A stretch of 64,000 bases of DNA from Candidatus Gastranaerophilales bacterium (GTDB lineage: Bacteria; Cyanobacteriota; Vampirovibrionia; Gastranaerophilales; Gastranaerophilaceae). Every line of letters begins with the position of its first letter. Positions within the stretch are counted from its first letter, which is position 1. The notes under the pieces were generated by a model. That model had not been told where the DNA came from. It ran no database searches and saw nothing but the letters and a program-made list of their open reading frames with translations. The DNA lies in contig CAAGHI010000077.1 in the NCBI GenBank assembly GCA_900769645.1, positions 33,204 to 97,203 of the forward strand. Direction: 5' to 3'. Made by a program: the position numbers and the translations under genes. Of this stretch, positions 33,057-41,896 are shown piece after piece.

Positions 33057-34514
33057 ATGGAATTTATAGAAAACAGAGAAGTTGAAAGAGAACAGTTAAG
33101 AGAAATTTTTAGAGATATGCTCAAATACTCACCGTCAAAAATCGTGGGTATGATTGGAAATGCGCTGATAGTTCCGGTTTACACAAGCCTGTTGTCACCG
33201 GATCAATATGGACTGTATTCATTGTCTATTGCAGTTTTATCATTCTTATGCATAATCTTTTCTGACTGGGTCGGACTTTCTGGTTTGAGATTTTTCAAAC
33301 ATCACCAAATGAGTCAGGATATGCCGAAATACTTGACAACTCTTGTTACAATGCTTGTGACAAACCTATTTTTAATGTTCGTTTTGTCGTTCACTTTCAG
33401 GCATAATTTCTATTCATTCTTCCATATTCCTGTAAAATACTTTTTTGCAATTTTAGTATTAATTATTCCTGTTGCGATAAGAGCATTGCTATTCCAGCTT
33501 TTGAGGGCTCAGTTGAAGGCGGTTTCATTCACACTTTCAACAATCATAAACCAGTTTTTGACAATTTTATTATCAATATTCTTTGTAAAATTCTTCCACC
33601 TTGGAGCTATCGCATTGCTTTTAGGCATGGGAGTTTCAATATCTTTAATTGATTTGCTTTTGATTTATCAAAGCAATATTTTATCTTGGTTTAAATTACA
33701 AAAAATCGAGTGGAATTCTGTTTTGCCAATTATGAAATATGGTGTTCCAATTGCTGCAACATCACTCAGCGCTTGGATTATCAACCAAAGTAACAAACTC
33801 ATCATGAACAGTATCCACGGTTTTTCTCAGGTCGGAATTGTAGGCGTGGCTTACGGTTTGACCTTGCCATTGTTGATGACTATTTTTTCAATAATCACAG
33901 TGGCTGCAATCCCTAGAATTATCAATATGTATGAAGAAAAAATCGATGTTAGGCCATTGATATCAAGGTTTACAGGCTATTATGTCATGGTTGCTTTGCC
34001 TGTAATCATCGTAATTTCGCTTTACGCAACTGATTATGTGCAAATGATGTCATCTAATGACAAATTTTTAATCGCCTTTAAACTTGTGCCATACTTCGCT
34101 TTCGGAACATTTTTCATGGCATTGACAGACTATACAACTTTGCAATATCACCTTGCTAATAAAACTCATATTGAATTTATAATTAAGTTAATTTCAGGAA
34201 TTGTCAATGTTGCATTGAATATTTTATTAATCCCTCGTATGGGCTTGGTTGGCGTTGGTATCGCAACTTTGGGAGCAAATTTCTTGTACTTCTTATTGAG
34301 CGTAATCATTGTTCTTCCGGAGCTTAGATTAATTTTTCCGAAATTGATTATGTCACGAATGGCAATATCTTTTGTCCCATTTGTTGCACTTTACTTTGTG
34401 TTCAGCAAGTTTTCGCACCTTCCTGCCCTATTTGAAATGTTGAGCTTGATGTTTGTGTTCTATGTTTGTTATTTCGCTTTGACAAACACTATTATGAAAC
34501 GCAAAGAACAATAA
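33057..34514 (+). CDS. Polysaccharide/lipid flippase (Wzx/MVF-like)
   Basis: This 485-aa integral membrane protein has about 12-14 hydrophobic helices. The start PSKIVGMIGNALIVPVYTSLLSPDQYGLYSL is the typical first helix and loop of oligosaccharide flippases (about residues 25-55), seen here in two parts. It should move lipid-linked glycan across the inner membrane. Ribosome site AAAGGATAAGC. No glycosyltransferases are nearby, so the substrate cannot be inferred; the neuB-like gene at the window start suggests that acidic surface glycans are made by this organism. Confidence 0.88.
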   Translation: MEFIENREVEREQLREIFRDMLKYSPSKIVGMIGNALIVPVYTSLLSPDQYGLYSLSIAVLSFLCIIFSDWVGLSGLRFFKHHQMSQDMPKYLTTLVTMLVTNLFLMFVLSFTFRHNFYSFFHIPVKYFFAILVLIIPVAIRALLFQLLRAQLKAVSFTLSTIINQFLTILLSIFFVKFFHLGAIALLLGMGVSISLIDLLLIYQSNILSWFKLQKIEWNSVLPIMKYGVPIAATSLSAWIINQSNKLIMNSIHGFSQVGIVGVAYGLTLPLLMTIFSIITVAAIPRIINMYEEKIDVRPLISRFTGYYVMVALPVIIVISLYATDYVQMMSSNDKFLIAFKLVPYFAFGTFFMALTDYTTLQYHLANKTHIEFIIKLISGIVNVALNILLIPRMGLVGVGIATLGANFLYFLLSVIIVLPELRLIFPKLIMSRMAISFVPFVALYFVFSKFSHLPALFEMLSLMFVFYVCYFALTNTIMKRKEQ

Positions 34515-34714
34515 TAGGTTAATATTTGTTAATAATCTAGCAAGAAAAATTCTTCTCAGATTTTGTATATGAGAAAGTAGGTTTGTGTGCAAATTTATTA
34601 AGGAATTGTAATAAAAAATGGAAAATCAACTATCATCTTGGTAAACTTGTATTGCTAGTCGAATTTAATATATGAATTTAATAATTAGGGAAATATTTGA
34701 AAGGAAAAACAAGC

Positions 34715-37700
34715 ATGATTAAGATAAAAGCCGAAAAAAGAAAGGCAGTAGCATCTGCACTAACATTTTGTTTCTTTTTACAGCAGTCTTTTTGTTTGCA
34801 GGTTTTAGCAACCCAGATTTCAGGAGTATCGGGCAATAACGGCGTTTATAATGTCACACCGACTGCAATGAACGGGGATATCGGGTTCAGAAAGTATAAA
34901 GATTTTAATTTGAGCGAAGGGGATATCGCAAACTTGATCTATCACTTGCAAGGCAAGGATTTATCGACTTTTGTAAACATGGTCGACAACCAGATTAATA
35001 TCCAAGGTATTGTAAATACTGTAAATAAATCAGGCGATTTTAACGGTGGGCATGCCGTGTTTGTTTCTCCAAACGGCATGGTCGTAGGACAAAGTGGCGT
35101 CTTGAATGTAGGTTCTTTGTCAATCATGACACCTGACTCTTCGGCTTACGAAAAATATAAAAGCGATGTTGCAAACCCAACATTGATTAAAGATTACAAA
35201 TCAAGATTGAGCGTTCCAGGGACTGGCAACGTTACAATCGACGGTAAAGTTTTGGCTCGTAACTTTGTTGATATCAACGCAGCTGACGTGAATGTTTCTA
35301 ACACAGGGCTTGTAATGGCAGGTGTTAAAGACGCAACAAAAATAACTTCAAACGCACAAGCAGAAGCTTTATTTAACAAGCTCGTAAACACTGACAACTT
35401 AGCTGCTAATTCTTACAAAAACAACAGCGGAAGTATTTTGGTAACATCTTACGGTGCAAATGGCGGAACAAATGTTGCCGGCAATATGAAAAACTTCGGG
35501 ACAGGCAGTGTTCAAATCACAAACTCAGGCGCTAAAGGAATTCAAATCTCAGGCAAAACTGCAAACGCTAACGGAGACACTATTTTAACCAACCAAAACG
35601 GTGCAGTTAATGTTTCTGGCTCTGTGAAAAACCAAGGTGGTCAGCTTCTTGTAGACAACACAGGTAGCGGAGTTTTGGTAGCATCAACAGGTTTGTTGAG
35701 CAACAAAGGCGGACTTTTAACAGTAAACAATACCGGTGCTAACGGCGTGACAATTGAAAACGGCGGAAAACTTACAAACTCAACTCATTCCGCAAACATT
35801 ACAAACTCTGGCGCTAAAGGAATTAATGTTAGAGGTCACGTTGACGCTAATGGAATTAACATAAACAACAAAAATTCAAACGTTATCCTTGGTTACAACA
35901 CAGGAAGCAATTATTTGAACTCAAAAGGCAACGTAAATATTGATATCCAAAACGGTAATTTATTAAACTACGGCACTAAAGAAACTTTGATTAATACATC
36001 AAAAAATTTGAACATTGATGTTAAAAACGGGGCTGTCGGTCAAAATATCGGACCTTGCGACGGCGGAGTTTGTACAGGTATTGGCGTAGATCAAAGAGAT
36101 TTGACAAAATCTGTAAATGTTGCAGTTGATGGCAGAGTCAAAGCAATTAGCACAAAAGGTTCAAACTCGTCACTTGTGAATATGGCAAGTTTAAACAAAA
36201 ACATGAATGTTGATCAAATAAAATCTGATGGCAGAGTGATTTTGCTTGCAGACAGTTCTGTAAAAGGCGCAAAACCTTATGATATTTTGAACGCTTCAAG
36301 AAATTCTAAAAATCCGAATGTTGAAGGGACAGGAATTTCAATAATTTCAAGCGGCAATATCGGAGCTGAAAATAAAGCTTTAACTTTCAGACAAAACGGT
36401 GTTGAAAACATTTTCTATGGCGACGACGCAACAAAACCGCACGTAGTTACAAATATTAACAAGCCCAAAGAAGGTGTTGATATGTTGGCAATCGGCAATA
36501 TCAACGTTAAAGGTTTGGATAAAGCCGACGGAACAAAACTTGACACTAACGCTTGTGCAATAATTTCAAGAACAGGTGATGTAAACGCTGAATTTTCTGG
36601 CGATGTATATATTAGAGAAACAACTGCCAAGAATGTAAATATTACAACTCGTGGCAAAAACATGTACATTGAGCACTTAGGCGAAGTTCCAACCTACCCG
36701 CAAGATTACTATGGACCAAACGGCGTTAAACTTGAAAAAGCAAAACTTACAGCTCTTGATTTGGGAAGCTACAAAGATCCAAACGAAGCACCTGAATACA
36801 GACACGCAGCAGACTCAACAATCGTAGTTAAAAACGGAACTTTCGCAGGCAAAGGCGAAGGCAGACCGGCTCACGAACAAGATTTGACACTTGTTGCAGA
36901 TAACGCTTATGCTGGCGGTTACTACTTCAATATGGGTAAACACAGACCTGATGGCAAATCAACTTTGACAGAAGATCCGACAACAAACCCACTTAAAAAC
37001 TCAAATAATCCAGATACTCCTGTTTCAATCAGAGGCAAAGCAGTTAGACCAGATGATGTAACTGCTATCGGACAAGATCCAAAAGATAGAAACTACTATT
37101 ATGGTGGAAGCGGACAAGGAGATGACCCTGATTATGATGGCGTGCTTGATCCTAGTAAAAAAGGAACAGAGGAAGACGACGATAACTTAGTAGTTCCAAA
37201 GAAAGAAGATGAACCGATAGACACTGATAACGATACTGATACTGATATTGATACAGACACTGACACGGATACAGACATCGATACTGATATGGATACCGAT
37301 ACAGATACGGACATAGATACTGACACAGACACAGATACCGATATCGACACTGATACAGATACAGATGTTGACACAGACAACGATACGGATACCGATATTG
37401 ATACTGACGCAGATTCTGACACAGACACTGATACAGATGCTGACACGGATACGGATACTGACGTAGATACAGATACCGACACTGATACTGATACAGATTT
37501 AGATTCTGATACAGATACAGACTCTGATTCGGACAATGACAACGATAATGACAGCGATAGCGACATAGACTCAGATATTGATACAGATACCGATGTTGAC
37601 ACAGACAATGACACTGATACGGACGCGGATTCTGACTCTGATACTGATACGGATAGCGACTCAGATTCCGACAGTGATAGTGATACAGACACTGATGTTG

Positions 37701-38209
37701 ATACCGATACTGACATAGATTCTGATAGTGACTCAGATGACGATAATGATAATCCGACACCGACACCAACGCCTGAGCAACCTAACAGACAAAACAATGT
37801 TGGCTACAAGGATACATACAAACAACGTGTTGTTGAATACAATGTAAACTCAATCGACAAACGTCAATATATGAGATTCCCTGCTCAAGATAACAGAAAC
37901 CCTGTTTCTCTTGCAGAAAACACTCAAATCGACTCGTTACTTGATATTTCAAGAGGTGGAATCGCAGTTAAACACCACAACGATTTGAAAGTCGGCGACG
38001 TTGTTCCTGTAAACATCTCTTACGGCAACTTGAATATCAATGCTGATGTAAAAGTTGTTTCAGCAAGCGATGTACGCGCAGGGGCTGAATTTATCAACCT
38101 AGATCAGATGACAGCAAATAAACTTCTATATATGAATATGTTGTTAGAAGAACAAACAGCAATGGGGCAAAGAGGAAATAACTTAAACAATATTTCATTT
38201 GCAAACTAG
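34715..38209 (+). CDS. Exported filamentous adhesin with Thr/Asp repeat and C-terminal PilZ domain
   Basis: Start at ATG 34715 (MIKIKAEKRKAVASALTF), set by GAAAGGAAAAACAAGC; 1164 aa. A signal peptide spans about 1-33 (cleavage near LAT-QISG). A TPS/haemagglutinin-type domain follows (about 35-200; NGDIGFRKYKDFNLSEGDI, GGHAVFVSPNGMVVGQSGVL), then beta-helix-like units to about 700. Residues about 835-1012 are almost only Thr, Asp and Ser (TDTDTDIDTD), likely calcium-binding and extended. After a PTPTPTPEQP linker, residues 1050-1150 fit a PilZ domain: RQYMR is the RxxxR motif and DISRGG is the DxSxxG motif that bind c-di-GMP, followed by LKVGDVVPVNISYG and VRAGAEFINL. PilZ on an exported protein is unexpected. 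No TpsB partner is present. Confidence 0.85.
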   Translation: MIKIKAEKRKAVASALTFCFFLQQSFCLQVLATQISGVSGNNGVYNVTPTAMNGDIGFRKYKDFNLSEGDIANLIYHLQGKDLSTFVNMVDNQINIQGIVNTVNKSGDFNGGHAVFVSPNGMVVGQSGVLNVGSLSIMTPDSSAYEKYKSDVANPTLIKDYKSRLSVPGTGNVTIDGKVLARNFVDINAADVNVSNTGLVMAGVKDATKITSNAQAEALFNKLVNTDNLAANSYKNNSGSILVTSYGANGGTNVAGNMKNFGTGSVQITNSGAKGIQISGKTANANGDTILTNQNGAVNVSGSVKNQGGQLLVDNTGSGVLVASTGLLSNKGGLLTVNNTGANGVTIENGGKLTNSTHSANITNSGAKGINVRGHVDANGININNKNSNVILGYNTGSNYLNSKGNVNIDIQNGNLLNYGTKETLINTSKNLNIDVKNGAVGQNIGPCDGGVCTGIGVDQRDLTKSVNVAVDGRVKAISTKGSNSSLVNMASLNKNMNVDQIKSDGRVILLADSSVKGAKPYDILNASRNSKNPNVEGTGISIISSGNIGAENKALTFRQNGVENIFYGDDATKPHVVTNINKPKEGVDMLAIGNINVKGLDKADGTKLDTNACAIISRTGDVNAEFSGDVYIRETTAKNVNITTRGKNMYIEHLGEVPTYPQDYYGPNGVKLEKAKLTALDLGSYKDPNEAPEYRHAADSTIVVKNGTFAGKGEGRPAHEQDLTLVADNAYAGGYYFNMGKHRPDGKSTLTEDPTTNPLKNSNNPDTPVSIRGKAVRPDDVTAIGQDPKDRNYYYGGSGQGDDPDYDGVLDPSKKGTEEDDDNLVVPKKEDEPIDTDNDTDTDIDTDTDTDTDIDTDMDTDTDTDIDTDTDTDTDIDTDTDTDVDTDNDTDTDIDTDADSDTDTDTDADTDTDTDVDTDTDTDTDTDLDSDTDTDSDSDNDNDNDSDSDIDSDIDTDTDVDTDNDTDTDADSDSDTDTDSDSDSDSDSDTDTDVDTDTDIDSDSDSDDDNDNPTPTPTPEQPNRQNNVGYKDTYKQRVVEYNVNSIDKRQYMRFPAQDNRNPVSLAENTQIDSLLDISRGGIAVKHHNDLKVGDVVPVNISYGNLNINADVKVVSASDVRAGAEFINLDQMTANKLLYMNMLLEEQTAMGQRGNNLNNISFAN
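37213..37750 (+). repeat. Hexanucleotide-type Thr-Asp/Ser-Asp coding repeat
   Basis: About 540 bases of degenerate GAYACN and GAYTCN units coding for (TD/SD)n with interspersed I, V, A and N. Synonymous positions vary, which breaks up perfect repeats. Confidence 0.9.
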
Positions 38210-38234
38210 ATGTTGATAAAATATTTAGATTAAT

Positions 38235-38276
38235 CACAAGCACCTTTCCCATTTGAGAAAGGTGCTTGTGTTTTTT
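38235..38276 (+). terminator. Terminator of the PilZ adhesin gene
   Basis: CACAAGCACCTTTC and GAAAGGTGCTTGTG form a 14-bp stem with a run of six T, 26 bases after the stop. Confidence 0.9.
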
Positions 38277-38312
38277 GTATTACATAATTTACATCATTCT
38301 TCATGATAATAG

Positions 38313-38368
38313 ATTCTGAATAAGACGAAAATCTACGCTATTCGCTTGATTTTCTGTCTTTTCAGAAT
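38313..38368. repeat. 56-bp ATTCTGAA palindromic element
   Basis: Starts ATTCTGAATAAGACGAAAAT and ends TTTTCTGTCTTTTCAGAAT. Same family and length as 27721-27776 and 61786-61841. Confidence 0.85.
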
Positions 38369-38417
38369 AACGACTAAAGTAGTTGCAATTCTCGTCAAAC
38401 AACTAACCGAAACTGTC

Positions 38418-38439
38418 ACTCCGGACTACGATCCGGAGT
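38418..38439. repeat. CTCCGG-type palindromic repeat
   Basis: Arms ACTCCGGA and TCCGGAGT around CTACGA: the inverted form of 6485-6506. Confidence 0.8.
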
Positions 38440-38461
38440 CTATTTTAAAATTTTATAATAG

Positions 38462-38527
38462 ATTCTGAATAGCAAGAAAATTTATTTTTCACTCCTTGTT
38501 CAAAATAATTTTCTAAGCTTTCAGAAT
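38462..38527. repeat. ATTCTGAA...TTCAGAAT element, longer type
   Basis: Starts ATTCTGAATAGCAAGAAAA and ends TTCTAAGCTTTCAGAAT; the inverted relative of 6554-6615. Confidence 0.75.
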
Positions 38528-38546
38528 GACGAAAATATTTTATTTG

Positions 38547-38636
38547 CTGTAACGAACTTATCGCCTTATCATCTTAACGTCTTATCGACCTCTAGATTCT
38601 TAGCGCTTCCTAGCTGCTTAGCTGCTTTCTAGCTCC
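38547..38636. repeat. Degenerate TTATCGCC/TTAGCTGC repeat element
   Basis: Begins CTGTAACGAACTTATCGCC, as at 1044, and ends with TAGCTGCTTAGCTGC units. It abuts the stop codon of the 38636-40489 gene. Confidence 0.75.
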
Positions 38637-40489
38637 TACGCAACTGTTGCTCTGTGAGCTCTGTTTGAACGATAAATTTTTTGGAAACGAGAATCGTTTG
38701 CCAAATCCCATTGCGGTGCATAACCTTTTCTTTGAGTATTATTTGAGTTTGTTGCCAAAATCATTGCACCTGTTGCCATTAGAGTTTGAGATAATTTAGC
38801 AAAATCGAATTTTTGAGATGATTTTGTTTTTGTTGCTTCTTTTGCTACGTTTTGGAAGCCAGAAACAGTTGAAGAACGAGATTGGCGCATAGCTCTTTTT
38901 ATAGCTCTTGCTTCTTTCTTATTACTAGCTGCGGCTTTAATGTTATCCAAAGAGGTTTTATTGCCAGCTGCGTCAGTGATTGTACCATCAGCAGCTACAG
39001 TATATTTATCACCAAGTCCTGCCGCTTTGAGTGTATTTGTAGCATAAGTGCTTTTAGCATTGTTAGCGGCCGCGCTTGCAAAAGTTTGACCGTCTGCATT
39101 AGTTTTACTCATCGCATTTTTATAGCCTTCAAGTTGTTTTTTAGACCAGTTACCTGTTCCTGCGGCATCAAATGATTTATCTGCTTGAAGTTGAGAACTG
39201 ATAGATTTTCTCATTTGTTTTTTGCTCAAACCACCAAGCTCGTCATCTGACATTCCTTTAACTTGTTCTTTTGCAACTGTATTTGCTGCAAGTTTTTTAG
39301 TAGCTTCTTTAGCTTGGTTGTCAATTTGACCAAATGATTCTTTAAGTCCTGTTGTTGATTTAACAGCAGCAGCACCTGTTGATGCTGCACTACCAAATGC
39401 TTGCATAGCCCCTGCAAGGTTCCCATCAGCGGCCATTGCAGCACCTTTTGTAATGTTAGCAGCTGTTTGACCATAGTTACCAACCATTTCAACAACAGTA
39501 CCAACTTTTTGCATAACTTGTCCGGCTGCAATCAAAGCGGCACCCCAAGGACCAACTGATGAACCAAGAGCAACAAGTCCTTGACCTGCATAATTTACCA
39601 ATTGTCCAACTTGTGAAACCATTGCAGCAATTGATTCAAATTTTTGAGCTGTTTGAGCAACTTTTGCGGCTTTTGTTTGAGTTGATGCAACATTTTTCAT
39701 ATTACGTTTGTTTGTTTTTACGTAAGTTGCATTTGTTTTGTTCATTCTCTTCAAAGTTTTGTTAGAACTTCTTTGCAATGAATAGATTGTTTTGCCATTG
39801 TTTTGAACAAGTTTTGATTTTGTACCGATAAATGTTTGAAGTTCTTGAATTCTTGCTGAATTATTATTTGAAGTAGAAGTTCCATTATTATTGTTAACAG
39901 AAAAAGAAGATTGACCTAAAAGGCTATCCAATTCGTTTTGAGCATTTGTAATTTCAGTTTGAGTTTCAAGATTTTCTTTAATTGTTTTTTGGAGTTTTAG
40001 ATTATATTCTTTAACTTCTTTTTCTTGAGCTTTTAAAGTTTGTTTGAATTTTTTATCTTGAGTTTCAGCTTTCTTTTCTTGTTTTTGAGCATCTGTGCTG
40101 TATTTTTGTACAGTTTTTTCAGAAGATTTCATCTCAGAAGTTTGAGATTTAACCTTGCTTGCTTGATTATTTGCATCTGCTGCTGCAGCTTTACCTTCTG
40201 AAGCACTTTTAATTTCAGTGCCACCATCTGCCCCCCCCACATTGGAAGAACCAGTTCTTGTAGATTTTGCTTTTGTAGTAGTAGAAGAAGCTCTAAGTTC
40301 ATTCAAAGATCTGTTTGTATTTAGAGTTCCAAGAGTTGATGTAGTAGAACCCTTCACCCCAGGAGCATTAAAAATAGAACCTGTCATTTTCAAATATTCA
40401 GGTTTATTATCTGTAGTCACAGTTTTAGAGCCAAATTTTAATTTGGTTAAATCTATTTTATTAACATTATTTACGTTAGAAATACCCAT
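38636..40489 (-). CDS. Hypothetical coiled-coil protein with Ala/Gly-rich hydrophobic core
   Basis: A 617-aa protein of unknown function. Residues about 60-130 are Ser/Thr/Lys-rich and disordered and include a stretch coded by a G8 tract (SSNVGGADGG, in frame). Residues about 130-190 (KQEKKAETQDKKFKQTL) and 215-260 are likely coiled coil. Residues about 285-375 are Ala/Gly-rich and hydrophobic (LVNYAGQGLVALGSSVGPWG, ALIAAGQVMQKVGTVVEMVG), resembling the amphipathic hydrophobic segments of T3SS translocators or large structural proteins, but no identity is claimed. The rest is Lys/Ala/Asn-rich. No signal peptide is visible. Ribosome site GAGAGCTAATT. Confidence 0.7.
   Translation of the reverse strand: MGISNVNNVNKIDLTKLKFGSKTVTTDNKPEYLKMTGSIFNAPGVKGSTTSTLGTLNTNRSLNELRASSTTTKAKSTRTGSSNVGGADGGTEIKSASEGKAAAADANNQASKVKSQTSEMKSSEKTVQKYSTDAQKQEKKAETQDKKFKQTLKAQEKEVKEYNLKLQKTIKENLETQTEITNAQNELDSLLGQSSFSVNNNNGTSTSNNNSARIQELQTFIGTKSKLVQNNGKTIYSLQRSSNKTLKRMNKTNATYVKTNKRNMKNVASTQTKAAKVAQTAQKFESIAAMVSQVGQLVNYAGQGLVALGSSVGPWGAALIAAGQVMQKVGTVVEMVGNYGQTAANITKGAAMAADGNLAGAMQAFGSAASTGAAAVKSTTGLKESFGQIDNQAKEATKKLAANTVAKEQVKGMSDDELGGLSKKQMRKSISSQLQADKSFDAAGTGNWSKKQLEGYKNAMSKTNADGQTFASAAANNAKSTYATNTLKAAGLGDKYTVAADGTITDAAGNKTSLDNIKAAASNKKEARAIKRAMRQSRSSTVSGFQNVAKEATKTKSSQKFDFAKLSQTLMATGAMILATNSNNTQRKGYAPQWDLANDSRFQKIYRSNRAHRATVA
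40231..40238. repeat. Homopolymer C8 (G8 on coding strand)
   Basis: Eight C inside the 38636-40489 gene; the frame is open as written. A change of one base would truncate the protein after about 90 residues. Confidence 0.85.
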
Positions 40490-40591
40490 AATTAGCTCTC
40501 GTTTAATACTCTCTTATATAAATAAAAAATTCTGAGAGCCCGTGATTTCAGCATGTTTGCATGTTGTTACAAATGTTCATAATTTCATAAA

Positions 40592-40702
40592 AAGTGAAAG
40601 GTGAAAAGTGAAAAGTCCATTTAGTTCACTTCGTTCAAAAATAACTTTGGTGCAATAGCACCTGTATTGGTCTTTTCACGTTTCACTTTTCACCTTTCAC
40701 TT
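40592..40702. repeat. Inverted-repeat element with 22-bp perfect arms
   Basis: Arms at 40592-40613 (AAGTGAAAGGTGAAAAGTGA then AA) and 40681-40702 are perfectly complementary, separated by 67 bases. The inner flank GGTCTTTTCACGTTTCAC (40669-40686) recurs exactly in the prepilin D leader (53934-53951). It lies between the coiled-coil gene and fabI and resembles a small MITE. Confidence 0.8.
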
Positions 40703-40779
40703 CCGTTATTGCCATTTTTTTCTGTTCGTGCTACGATAGACACGTATTTTAGTTAGTCAAAAAGAGGGAGATATAACTT

Positions 40780-41592
40780 ATGAAACTAATGGAAGGTAAA
40801 AAAGGTGTAATTTTCGGAGTTTCTAACACTCACGGGATTGCTTACGCTATTGCAAAACAACTTTACGAAGCTGGCGCTGATATCGCTTTCACATACGCTG
40901 GAGAAGCTATGGAAAAACGTGTTAGACCTATCGCTGAAAGTATGGACGCAAAAGTTATTATGAGTTGCGACGTTACAAAAGACGACGAAGTTGCTGCTGT
41001 ATTCAAAGAATGCGAAAGAGTTTACGGAAAACTTGACTTCGTAATCCACGCTGTTGCATTCGCTGCAAAAGAAGATTTGCAAGGAAGATTTATCGACACA
41101 TCTCGTGCAGGTTGGGATTTAGCATTGGGCGTTAGCGCTTACTCTCTAATTTCACTTTGCAAACACGCTGAACCTATCTTGAATGAAGGCGCATCAGTAT
41201 TTGCATTGACTTACCTAGGTTCTGAATACGTAGTTGCAAACTACAACGTAATGGGTGTTGCAAAAGCAGCTCTTGAATCTTCAATGAGATACTTGGCAGC
41301 AGACCTTGGTAAAAAAGGCGTTAGAGTTAACTGTATTTCTGCCGGTGCTGTTAAAACTCTTGCAGCAAAAGGGATTTCAGGCTTCGACAAAATGCTTAAA
41401 GCAGCTGTTGCAAAAGCACCTCTTGGACGTAACGTTGCTTTGGAAGATGTTGGTAAAGCAGGTCTTTACTTGGCATCAGACTTGTCAACAGGCACAACCG
41501 GTCAAATCTTGTACGTAGATTGCGGTTGCCACGCAGTTTATGCTTCACTGGAAGAAATGGAAATTATCGCTAACTCTGCTATCCAAGCATAG
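40780..41592 (+). CDS. fabI: Enoyl-[acyl-carrier-protein] reductase (NADH)
   Basis: FabI reduces the trans-2-enoyl-ACP in the last step of each fatty acid elongation cycle. The 270-aa short-chain dehydrogenase-like protein shows KKGVIFGVSNTHGIAYAIAK at the N-terminal cofactor site, the catalytic Tyr-x6-Lys in YNVMGVAK, and RVNCISAGAVKTLAAKGISG. Preceded by GAGGGAGATATAACTT. It is a single gene with its own terminator. Confidence 0.96.
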   Translation: MKLMEGKKGVIFGVSNTHGIAYAIAKQLYEAGADIAFTYAGEAMEKRVRPIAESMDAKVIMSCDVTKDDEVAAVFKECERVYGKLDFVIHAVAFAAKEDLQGRFIDTSRAGWDLALGVSAYSLISLCKHAEPILNEGASVFALTYLGSEYVVANYNVMGVAKAALESSMRYLAADLGKKGVRVNCISAGAVKTLAAKGISGFDKMLKAAVAKAPLGRNVALEDVGKAGLYLASDLSTGTTGQILYVDCGCHAVYASLEEMEIIANSAIQA

Positions 41593-41612
41593 TTGGCAAA
41601 AAACAAATTGTA

Positions 41613-41644
41613 AAAACAGACCTGAAATCTCAGGTCTGTTTTTT
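41613..41644 (+). terminator. Terminator of fabI
   Basis: AACAGACCTGA/TCAGGTCTGTT stem followed by TTTT, 24 bases after the stop. Confidence 0.88.
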
Positions 41645-41654
41645 GCATATTATC

Positions 41655-41681
41655 TGATGTTGGGCAGGAAAGCCCAACATC
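41655..41681. repeat. GTTGGGC-type hairpin
   Basis: GATGTTGGGCAGGAAAGCCC followed by AACATC; perfect 11-bp arms. Family with 27795-27819 and 61742-61768. Confidence 0.75.
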
Positions 41682-41691
41682 AAAGGTTGAT

Positions 41692-41723
41692 AATAAAAGA
41701 ACCGCCATTTCTGACGGTTCTTC
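41692..41723 (-). terminator. Terminator facing adhE
   Basis: On the minus strand AGAACCGTCAGAAATGGCGG continues as TTCTTTTATTA. It is about 170 bases beyond the adhE stop, separated from it by a tandem repeat. Confidence 0.7.
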
Positions 41724-41744
41724 TAATTTTATTTACCCTTTATC

Positions 41745-41896
41745 GGGTGGAGTGGCTACGCTTCTTTACGAAGTCTTTACCTTCTTTCCAATTTCCAATC
41801 CCTAATGGGCGGATGGAACGGCTACGCTCCCTACGAAGTCATTGCCTTTTCTCCAACGACCAGCCACTAATGGGTGGCTGGAGCGGCTACGCTCCA
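41745..41896. repeat. Tandem repeat, about 2.4 copies of a 62-65 base unit
   Basis: Units begin near 41745, 41807 and 41872 with GGG(T/C)GG...GGCTACGCT and contain TACGAAGTC and CCTAATGGG-like blocks. It lies directly downstream of adhE. Confidence 0.7.

Noticed and set aside
34697..34714. Upstream TTG start of the PilZ adhesin
   Set aside because: The ribosome site GAAAGGAAAAACAAGC is correctly placed for ATG 34715 and overlaps the TTG frame.
37213..37750. Possible CRISPR-like array
   Set aside because: Units are hexamers within a coding frame without spacers of constant length; it is a protein-coding repeat. The TTATCGCC elements are also too short and irregular for CRISPR. No cas genes were seen.
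37132..37797. Long antisense open frame coding for almost only Ser and Val
   Set aside because: It is the complement of the Asp/Thr-rich repeat; low-complexity repeats keep several frames open. No start signal, and the plus-strand gene explains it.
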